Assembly (NCBI GenBank): GCA_958415525.1
Contig: CATYZE010000001.1
Location: 159,972-223,971 of the forward strand
DNA length: 64,000 nucleotides
Origin: an uncultured Collinsella sp.
GTDB taxonomy: Bacteria; Actinomycetota; Coriobacteriia; Coriobacteriales; Coriobacteriaceae
Direction of reading: 5' to 3'
A model generated the notes under the pieces. The model had not been told where the DNA came from and did no database searches. It saw nothing but the letters and a program-made list of their open reading frames with translations. Numbering within the stretch: the stretch's first letter is position 1; each line of letters opens with the position of its first letter. A program made the translations under genes and the position numbers. Below, piece after piece: positions 58,331 to 64,000 of the stretch.

Positions 58331-58897
58331 ATGAATGAGATTTCCAACATACATGCGTTTGAGGACGAGGATTTTCTACACGCCTGCTTTGTGTGGGGGA
58401 TGGCCGTGATCGCGGTGTTTGCCGTGTGCCTGGTGCCGATGTTTATGCTGCTGGGCGGGCCTGCGGACTTGGACGCGGCTGAGGCGGGCGGCTGGATGGC
58501 TGTCGTGGGCTGGATAGTCGGCTTGACTGCGGTCTCAATGGCGTCGTTTGCCGTGCACGAGCTGGTACATGCGGTGTTTTTTAAGCTGCTGGCTCCTGCG
58601 GGCGCGCGCGTGACCTTTGGGGCGAACCTCGAGACGGCGATGATCTATGCCTGCGCCGAGGGCGTTGTGTATTCGCGCCGGCGGTACATGGCGGTTTGCC
58701 TGGCGCCGACGGTTGTTGTGACGACAGCATTTGCCCTGGGGTTTGCGTTCTCGGACTATCCGCTGCTGTGCTACCTGGCGGCTGGTCTGCACTTGTCGGG
58801 CTGCGTGGGCGATTGGTATTACGTGCGGACCATCCTGCGCGACCGCCGCATTGTCGCCTGCGAGGATACGTCCTTTGGCGTGCGCTTTTTTGGGTGA
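58331..58897 (+). CDS. DUF3267 membrane metalloprotease-like protein
   Basis: A 188-residue protein with about four membrane helices and a zinc-site HEXXH in SFAVHELVHAVFFK at about 73-86. The GADW-like third ligand appears as GCVGDWYY near 159. This is the DUF3267 putative zincin layout. Substrate unknown. Its stop is 10 bp before the queH start, so the genes are probably cotranscribed. Confidence 0.8.
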   Translation: MNEISNIHAFEDEDFLHACFVWGMAVIAVFAVCLVPMFMLLGGPADLDAAEAGGWMAVVGWIVGLTAVSMASFAVHELVHAVFFKLLAPAGARVTFGANLETAMIYACAEGVVYSRRRYMAVCLAPTVVVTTAFALGFAFSDYPLLCYLAAGLHLSGCVGDWYYVRTILRDRRIVACEDTSFGVRFFG

Positions 58898-58907
58898 GGA
58901 GATGTCG

Positions 58908-59483
58908 ATGAAGTCGTTGTTGCTGCATGCGTGCTGCGCACCATGCTCGCTTGAGCCGGTTCGCCTGCTGCGCGAGGAGGGGTTTGAGCCCACGATTTGC
59001 TGGACCAACCCTAATATTCAACCTCACGATGAATGGCAGCGGCGTTTGGACGAGCTGCGCCGGTGGTGTGCCGATGGCGACATCGAGCTCATCGAGGCAG
59101 GGGAGGACCGCGATCGCTGGGAGACCGGCATGGCCCCGCTGGGTGCCGATCGAGCCCGTCGCTGTCGCGCGTGCTATGCCTTGCGCTTGGCCGAGGCATG
59201 CCGCGTTGCCCAGGAGCGCGGGTTTGAATATGTGGGTACGACGCTCGCCGTCTCGCCGTACCAGCTGTTCGACACCTGCAATGACGTACTCGAGCGCCTG
59301 GCGGCGGCACGTGGGCTCACCCCGGTCATTCGCGATTTTCGCCCGTACTATCCCGAGGCTACGCGCCGTTCGCGCGAACTGGGCATGTATCGACAGAACT
59401 ACTGCGGCTGCCGCTTTTCTGCTGTCGAGGCGGCCATGGACCGCGCCCGCATCCGCGACGAGCGCAAAGCTGCCAAAAAGTAG
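58908..59483 (+). CDS. queH: Epoxyqueuosine reductase QueH
   Basis: Last step of queuosine formation: reduces epoxyqueuosine in tRNA with an Fe-S protein. 191 residues with the family cysteines: C9, C10 and C13 (HACCAPCSLEP), C86 and C89 (RCRACYALR), and C166 and C168 (NYCGCRFS). ATG 58908 has AGGAG 6 bp upstream; ATG 58902 sits on the SD itself. queA follows 64 bp downstream, completing a queuosine pair. Confidence 0.93.
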   Translation: MKSLLLHACCAPCSLEPVRLLREEGFEPTICWTNPNIQPHDEWQRRLDELRRWCADGDIELIEAGEDRDRWETGMAPLGADRARRCRACYALRLAEACRVAQERGFEYVGTTLAVSPYQLFDTCNDVLERLAAARGLTPVIRDFRPYYPEATRRSRELGMYRQNYCGCRFSAVEAAMDRARIRDERKAAKK

Positions 59484-59502
59484 TTCATTTGGGACGTCAG
59501 CC

Positions 59503-59511
59503 TGCTAGGAT
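59503..59511 (+). promoter_or_regulatory. Possible extended -10 of queA
   Basis: TGC-TAGGAT (TAGGAT 59506-59511), 37 bp before the start codon. Suggests queA has its own promoter besides read-through. Confidence 0.4.
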
Positions 59512-59547
59512 GTAGAGCGGACTTTAGCTATATAAGGAGTATCCGAC

Positions 59548-60765
59548 GTGTCTATGCGTACCGATGATTTTGACTACAACCTTCCTGAGGAGCTGATTGC
59601 CCAGGCTCCTGCCGATCCGCGCGACTCCTGCCGCCTGCTGGTGGTGGATCGCAAAGGCTCCCAGGCGGGGAAGCCGCTGGAGCACGGCGGTACTGTTGAG
59701 CACCGCATCTTCCGCGACATCATCGACTATATCGAGCCGGGCGACGTGCTCGTCATCAACCAGACGCGCGTGATGCCGGCCCGCCTGATCGGTCGCAAAG
59801 CCGGCTCGGGTGGCGTGGTCGAGACGCTGCTGCTCAAGCGCCGTGAGGATGTGGATCCGCTCGGCCATGTGTGGGAGTGCCTGGTCAAGCCGGGCAAGCG
59901 CCTGAAGCCCGGTGCTCAGATTGAGTATCGCGCCGGTGGCGCCCATGCGCCCGAGGGGGCTCCCGTGGTGCTGACGGCCGAGGTCATCGACTTTGTCGCC
60001 GATAGCCGCGGTGGCCGTCTGGTGCGCTTTGAGCCGGCCGGTTGCAATGCCGCCGGCGACCCGCGCACGCTCGACGAGGCCATCCATGCTGCCGGCCACG
60101 TGCCGCTGCCGCCCTACATTACCGATTACGAGGGCGACCCCGAGAAGTACCAGACCGTCTACGCCATGAAGGAAGAGCACTCGGCTGCCGCTCCCACGGC
60201 GGGTCTGCACTTTACGCCCGAGCTTATGGCTGCCATCGAGGCCAAGGGTGCCAAGTTTGCCGCCGTCGAACTCGAGGTGGGCATCGATACCTTCCGTCTG
60301 GTGGAGGAGGACGATCCCACGCAGCATGTGATGCACACCGAGCGCTACCACGTGTCGCAGGAGGTTGTCGACGCCGTGCATAAGGCGAAGGCCGAGGGCC
60401 ATCGTGTGATTGCTGTCGGTACCACGGCGGTGCGCTCGCTCGAGAGCGCGTTTGACGCCGATGCTCCGGTGTCCGATCCGGCCGTGACGGCGCGCTATTT
60501 TGAGGGCCGCGAGGACGGGGCCGATACGCTCGGCCGCGGTGACATCGTGGTGCGCGAGAACGCGACGACGCAGCTCTACCTCATGCCCGGCTCGACCTAT
60601 CACGTGGTCGACGCGCTGATCACGAACTTCCACGTGCCGCGCTCCACGCTCATGATGCTTGTGAGCGCACTTGCCACCCGCGACCAGATCATGGATGCCT
60701 ACGCCGCCGCCATCGAGGAGCGCTACCGCTTCTTCAGCTTTGGTGACGCGATGCTCATTTGTTAG
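59548..60765 (+). CDS. queA: S-adenosylmethionine:tRNA ribosyltransferase-isomerase QueA
   Basis: Transfers the ribosyl group of SAM to preQ1 in tRNA, giving epoxyqueuosine, the substrate of QueH next door. 405 residues, longer than the common 340-360. Signature regions: DDFDYNLPEELIAQAPADPRD start, NQTRVMPARLIGRK at about 71, AAPTAGLHFTPELMA at about 214, GTTAVRSLESAF at about 291 and NFHVPRSTLMMLVSA at about 353. GTG 59548 is chosen because AAGGAG is 8 bp upstream; ATG 59554 would be 14 bp. Confidence 0.95.
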   Translation: MSMRTDDFDYNLPEELIAQAPADPRDSCRLLVVDRKGSQAGKPLEHGGTVEHRIFRDIIDYIEPGDVLVINQTRVMPARLIGRKAGSGGVVETLLLKRREDVDPLGHVWECLVKPGKRLKPGAQIEYRAGGAHAPEGAPVVLTAEVIDFVADSRGGRLVRFEPAGCNAAGDPRTLDEAIHAAGHVPLPPYITDYEGDPEKYQTVYAMKEEHSAAAPTAGLHFTPELMAAIEAKGAKFAAVELEVGIDTFRLVEEDDPTQHVMHTERYHVSQEVVDAVHKAKAEGHRVIAVGTTAVRSLESAFDADAPVSDPAVTARYFEGREDGADTLGRGDIVVRENATTQLYLMPGSTYHVVDALITNFHVPRSTLMMLVSALATRDQIMDAYAAAIEERYRFFSFGDAMLIC

Positions 60766-60804
60766 TTACGCGGTTCTACGAACCGCGTAACGGCTCGACG
60801 CTGC
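60765..60804 (+). repeat. 40-bp REP-like repeat, copy 1
   Basis: 12-bp perfect arms (GTTACGCGGTTC/GAACCGCGTAAC) with a 3-base loop, then GGCTCGACGCTGC. The whole 40 bp is identical to 63946-63985. It starts on the last base of the queA stop codon. It lacks a T-run; it could block 3' exonucleases or act as a REP element. Confidence 0.85.
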
Positions 60805-60902
60805 AAACGCCCCTAAGCGGCAATCTGACGTTCAATCGTCGGGCATGACCAGAAGGTCAATGCCCTCCTCTTTCACGTCACCTTGCTCGCTTAGGGGCGT
60901 TT
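60805..60902. ncRNA. Possible multi-stem structured RNA
   Basis: A perfect 15-bp outer stem AAACGCCCCTAAGCG (60805-60819) with CGCTTAGGGGCGTTT (60888-60902). Inside is GGGCAT-GACC-AGAA-GGTC-A-ATGCCC (60841-60865) and a TGACG/CGTCA pair. The right arm runs into TTTTC. It could be a terminator with an elaborate loop or a small structured RNA. Confidence 0.5.
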
Positions 60903-60969
60903 TCGCTGACTTTGCCAAAGCATCGGCAGGTACTCATTGGGGACGTACTTAAATGAGTGTCTGCAGAAT

Positions 60970-61033
60970 GAGAGTGGATAATCTCCCGTTTTTGGCCTGC
61001 TTGGGGGCTCAAAGTGGGAGATTATCCACTCTC
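60970..61033. repeat. Perfect 18-bp inverted repeat
   Basis: GAGAGTGGATAATCTCCC at 60970-60987 and its exact complement at 61016-61033, with a 28-bp loop containing a T-run. In intergenic DNA after queA. Confidence 0.8.
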
Positions 61034-61045
61034 GTCATTGGACTA

Positions 61046-61097
61046 GCCATTGGGGACGTTCTTGTTTGACTAGTCGTTTAAGAACGTCCCCAATGGC
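61046..61097 (-). terminator. Perfect 18-bp palindrome after the coiled-coil gene
   Basis: GCCATTGGGGACGTTCTT (61046-61063) with its exact complement (61080-61097). It touches the stop of the coiled-coil gene and should terminate or protect that minus-strand transcript. CATTGGGGACGT-CTT also occurs at 60935-60950 (15 of 16). Confidence 0.65.
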
Positions 61098-62848
61098 TAC
61101 TTGCTTGTGAATAGCCAGATTGCGATGAGTACGAGGACTGCAGCGATGATGCAGACGATGGCGCCGGTGAATTTGATGCGTGAGTCGCGGGTTCGCTCGC
61201 GTACGTCGTCCTCGGCGGCCTCGAGCTGGGCGACTTCGCGCTCGGTCTCGGCGTATTCGGCCTTGTCGCGGGCCAACGAGCCGGCGAGCGATTCGGTGAT
61301 CTCGGGGTGGTCGTGTACCTCGGTCGCCTGCTCGATAATCGACTGCGCATGTGCGGCGTCTGCCTGGGTGTTGGCGATAGCCTGCTCTTGCTCGCGGCGC
61401 GCCTTGTCCTCGGCAGCGACCTTCTCGCGCAGTTCGCGCTGGCGTGTCGCGGCGGCAGTTTTTGCGGACTGCAGCTCGTCGCGCGCGGCATCTGCTTCGG
61501 TTGTCACGGCCTGGTGGGCGCGTTTGGCGTCGGCGATGGGGGCCTGCGCCTGCTCGACGGCCTGCTCGGCGGCGGCGAGCGAATGCTCAAGGTCGGCGCT
61601 GATGCGCGGGACGTCTTCTTCGGCTTTGCGCAGGGCGTCAGCCGTGTCGGAGATCTGCATCGAGAGCTCGCTGGTGCGCACCGTATAGTTGGCGGGATTT
61701 GCCGAAGGATTGCGCTGCAGCTCGGCGTACTCGCGGCGTAGCGTCTCGAGCTGGGCGCGCGTGGCGTCGACGGTTTGCTGCGCGGCGGCAATGCCGGCGT
61801 CTCGCTCGGCTTGGACCTTGTCGCGGATTCGCTTGGAGTCCTCAAGGCGGCGAACGAGACGATTGCCGGACTCGCGCGAGCTCGCCTCGCGGGCCTCCAC
61901 GGCGTCGAGCGCGGCCTTCAGACGGAGCTCAGCCGCATCGTCTTCTGCCTTCATTTGTTCGAGCTGGCCCTTGAGCTCCGTCGCTTTGGCGGCGTGGGCG
62001 TCGCGGTCGATTTCGGCGGCCGCTGCGGTCTTTTGTGCCATGGCGATGGCTTGGCGCTGGTCGGAGACGATCTGGTCGTAGCGGCCTGCGATGTCCTGAC
62101 GCGTTTCGAGCTCCTCGGCCTGGTCTGCAATGCGCTGCTCAAGCTCAGCCAGATGGGCGCGGGCATCGGCGAGCGCCTTCTTGGCGGCGTTCATCTCGCG
62201 CATGGCCGATGCACCCTGGGCGATAAACGTGCCCACGGCGTTGGCAGTGTTCGAGACGGCGGTCCCCAAGTCGCGGCTTGCGGCGGGGGTGTGCGGGGAG
62301 GTCTGGCGAGCGGCGTCGGCGGTATCCGCATCGGCGGTCTGCGGCGCGGCGATGTTGCCGGTGCCGCCCTCAATCACGGAAAAGCCTGCTGCGTGCGGGT
62401 CGACCGCGTCGGCGCCGATCGTAGGATGCTCGAGCTGCAAAAAAGAGGGCATGGTACTGCCCTGGTCGGCAACCGGGGTCTCGCCGGGCACAAACGTCGA
62501 GGCGGCCTCGGCGGCCTCCTCTTCTTCGGCGTCGACATCGGCGTCGGCAACGGCGTCCTTCATCGCTTTGACGGCATCCATCATGGAGTCCATGACGGCG
62601 TCGAGCTCTTCTTCCGAAGACACCTCGATGGGGCCGGCTGCCTGAGACGCGGCATCCTGTACGGGGTCGTCGTCCTGAGCGGGCGCATCGTCGTTTAGCT
62701 CGTCGACGTCTTCTGCGGCAGGGGTTTCCGCCGTAGCGTTTTCGTCCAGAGTGGGGTCGTCGACATCGGTATCGTTGCAGGTCACAGTGTCGGCATCTGC
62801 GGAATCATCAATATGCTGTTGAGTCTGGGGGTCCAGCTCGTCTGTCAT
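61097..62848 (-). CDS. Large coiled-coil membrane-anchored protein
   Basis: A 583-residue protein. An acidic, Asp/Glu/Thr-rich disordered N-terminus (about 1-190) is followed by a long Ala/Glu/Gln/Arg coiled coil (about 190-550) and one C-terminal membrane helix (about 556-580, GAIVCIIAAVLVLIAIWLF). It is probably inserted tail-first, with the coil in the cytoplasm. I chose the second in-frame ATG (62848); GAGGAG is 9 bp upstream, while ATG 62854 is only 3 bp away. Function unknown; such proteins may scaffold cell shape or division. Confidence 0.75.
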   Translation of the reverse strand: MTDELDPQTQQHIDDSADADTVTCNDTDVDDPTLDENATAETPAAEDVDELNDDAPAQDDDPVQDAASQAAGPIEVSSEEELDAVMDSMMDAVKAMKDAVADADVDAEEEEAAEAASTFVPGETPVADQGSTMPSFLQLEHPTIGADAVDPHAAGFSVIEGGTGNIAAPQTADADTADAARQTSPHTPAASRDLGTAVSNTANAVGTFIAQGASAMREMNAAKKALADARAHLAELEQRIADQAEELETRQDIAGRYDQIVSDQRQAIAMAQKTAAAAEIDRDAHAAKATELKGQLEQMKAEDDAAELRLKAALDAVEAREASSRESGNRLVRRLEDSKRIRDKVQAERDAGIAAAQQTVDATRAQLETLRREYAELQRNPSANPANYTVRTSELSMQISDTADALRKAEEDVPRISADLEHSLAAAEQAVEQAQAPIADAKRAHQAVTTEADAARDELQSAKTAAATRQRELREKVAAEDKARREQEQAIANTQADAAHAQSIIEQATEVHDHPEITESLAGSLARDKAEYAETEREVAQLEAAEDDVRERTRDSRIKFTGAIVCIIAAVLVLIAIWLFTSK

Positions 62849-63142
62849 AGGCATGTGCTCCTCATCGTTGTTCGTCACCCTATGATAAAGTCTCGCGCCG
62901 ACATCCCGCGCCCCGCAGCAAAGTTTCAAAACGTGTTCGATGACTCGTTGCGTTAACAAAAACTCGGCCGCTCTATCCAATTTTTACTTGACATTCCCTT
63001 CGCCGAAAGACGTTGCACCGTTCGCCTGCCATGGGCTTTATTTTTCACTTGAACCCGCTAAAGTTGCATTTCAGCTTTTGGCGCGTGAAGTTGGATGCGC
63101 GCAGTCGACGGGCAGGCCCGTCGCGATTTGAAAGGACTTCGT
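62849..63142. other. Intergenic region before the SDR gene
   Basis: About 294 bp. The strand-divergent upstream parts of the coiled-coil and SDR genes, AT-richer around 62940-63060. No gene supported; promoters not firmly identified. Confidence 0.45.
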
Positions 63143-63943
63143 ATGGGACTTTTCACTGGTAAGACCGTGATCATCACCGGCGGCGGCAAGGCCACGCTTA
63201 AGGACGGCTCTGCTGGCTCCATCGGCTACGGCATTGATATCGCCTTTGCCAAGGAGGGCGCAAACCTCGTCATCACCGGTCGTAACGTCGCTAAGCTCGA
63301 GGCTGCCAAGGAGTCCCTCGAGGCTGAGTACGGCGTCAAAGTTCTGCCCGTTCAGGCCGATGTTTCGGCTGGTCAAGACAACGAGGCCGTCGTGCAAAAC
63401 GTTATCGACAAGGCTATCGAGGAGTTCGGCCGCATCGACGCCGTCGTCAACAACGCCCAGGCCAGCGCCTCGGGCGTGACCATCGCCGATCACACCGTGG
63501 ATCAGTTTAACCTGGCCATTTACTCCGGCCTCTACGCCACGTATCTGTATATGCAGAAGGCCTATCCGCACCTGAAGGAGACCAAGGGTTCCGTGGTCAA
63601 CTTTGCTTCGGGCGCCGGCCTGTTTGGCAACTATGGCCAGTGCAGCTACGCCGCTGCCAAGGAGGGCATCCGTGGCCTGACCCGCGTCGCCGCCAACGAG
63701 TGGGGTCCCGACGGCATCAACGTCAACATCGTTTGCCCGCTTGCTTGGACCGCTGCGCTCGAGAACTTCCAGGATGCCTATCCCGAGGCGTTCAAGGCCA
63801 ACGTCCACATGCCGCCGGCAGGCCACTACGGCGACGTCGAGAAGGAAATCGGCCGCGTTGTCGTTCAGCTCTGCGGTCCCGACTTTAAGTATATGAACGG
63901 CGAGACCGTCACCCTCGAGGGTGGCATGGGCCAGCGTCCGTAA
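63143..63943 (+). CDS. Short-chain dehydrogenase/reductase
   Basis: A 266-residue NAD(P)-dependent SDR. The N-terminal TGGG...GSIGYGI nucleotide site (11-31) contains an insertion KATLKDGSA relative to the classic TGxxxGxG. NNAQA at about 109 stands for NNAG, and FASGAG with Y-x-x-x-K (SYAAAKEG at about 172) gives Ser-Tyr-Lys. The C-terminal VTLEGGMGQRP end is typical. The substrate cannot be read; Coriobacteria have many SDRs acting on steroids or sugars, but nothing here points to one. GAAAGGA precedes the ATG 63143. Confidence 0.9.
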   Translation: MGLFTGKTVIITGGGKATLKDGSAGSIGYGIDIAFAKEGANLVITGRNVAKLEAAKESLEAEYGVKVLPVQADVSAGQDNEAVVQNVIDKAIEEFGRIDAVVNNAQASASGVTIADHTVDQFNLAIYSGLYATYLYMQKAYPHLKETKGSVVNFASGAGLFGNYGQCSYAAAKEGIRGLTRVAANEWGPDGINVNIVCPLAWTAALENFQDAYPEAFKANVHMPPAGHYGDVEKEIGRVVVQLCGPDFKYMNGETVTLEGGMGQRP

Positions 63944-63945
63944 TT

Positions 63946-63985
63946 GTTACGCGGTTCTACGAACCGCGTAACGGCTCGACGCTGC
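63946..63985 (+). repeat. 40-bp REP-like repeat, copy 2
   Basis: Identical over 40 bp to 60765-60804 (12-bp perfect hairpin plus GGCTCGACGCTGC). It starts 2 bp after the SDR stop. The remaining 15 bp of the window differ from copy 1. Confidence 0.85.
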
Positions 63986-64000
63986 GCGGGCCGCATTTGG

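Noticed and set aside
63143..63943. Assignment of the SDR as a bile-acid hydroxysteroid dehydrogenase
   Set aside because: Such enzymes occur in Collinsella, but nothing in this sequence identifies the substrate and it does not resemble the 7-beta enzyme I remember.

Overview
The window is a GC-rich, gene-dense bacterial chromosome segment. Its gene content (AddAB-type recombination helicase/nuclease, class III fructose-bisphosphatase, FchA next to FolD, QueH, Tat and sortase-type surface proteins, and much G/C at third codon positions) fits a Gram-positive gut actinobacterium of the Coriobacteriia, most likely Collinsella or a close relative. The genus is an inference from gene content, not a database result. 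I saw no rRNA, tRNA or CRISPR array.

Layout. 1-2.8 kb: cysK, a divergent Rrf2 regulator, a small four-helix membrane protein and a YerC/TrpR-like regulator. 2.9-9.7 kb: an addB-addA pair. 9.9-11.9 kb: a DUF3284 protein, then a lower-GC MFS transporter that looks acquired. 11.9-19.3 kb: dnaE and a SWIM/SNF2 helicase separated by a large palindrome. 19.4-24.2 kb: superoxide reductase, a NAD-synthetase-like protein that seems to have lost both catalytic sites, and ruvC-ruvA-ruvB with one-base overlaps. 24.4-31.5 kb: formate-THF ligase, a single-pass membrane protein with a 21-bp repeat, a cation efflux protein, a zinc-ribbon protein, a YhcG-type PDDEXK nuclease and a small PH-like protein. 31.6-36 kb: a Tat-exported, cell-wall-anchored PI-PLC-like protein and two tandem paralogous lipoproteins. 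36.2-41.9 kb: fchA-folD, an AT-rich element with long terminal inverted repeats, a C69 dipeptidase, a phasin-like protein and an ABC1/UbiB kinase.

42.0-48.6 kb is the most notable region. A cobalamin riboswitch precedes a 1758-residue surface protein (six Ig-like modules, two DUF4430/transcobalamin-like modules, a PQQ-type beta-propeller, an InlB-type repeat and a C-terminal membrane anchor) and an overlapping gene for a membrane-anchored DUF4430 protein; a strong terminator closes the unit. DUF4430 is related to the beta domain of animal B12 carriers, and the riboswitch implies B12-dependent expression. I infer a cell-surface corrinoid-capture system. Right after it lies a tandem array of about 63-bp palindromic repeats whose arms change in a compensatory way.

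49-64 kb: two GtrA proteins, fbp, a DegV protein, a TIM-barrel-like protein, a 56-residue membrane protein, an RsmB/NSUN-type rRNA methyltransferase, a MetRS-like class I synthetase, a DUF3267 membrane metalloprotease-like protein, queH-queA (queuosine), a large coiled-coil membrane protein and an SDR oxidoreductase. Intergenic DNA throughout carries long palindromes of several families, including a 40-bp REP-like element present twice as an exact copy. One-carbon folate metabolism is represented by fhs, fchA and folD in separate places. FolD lacks the usual catalytic lysine, so FchA may supply the cyclohydrolase step.
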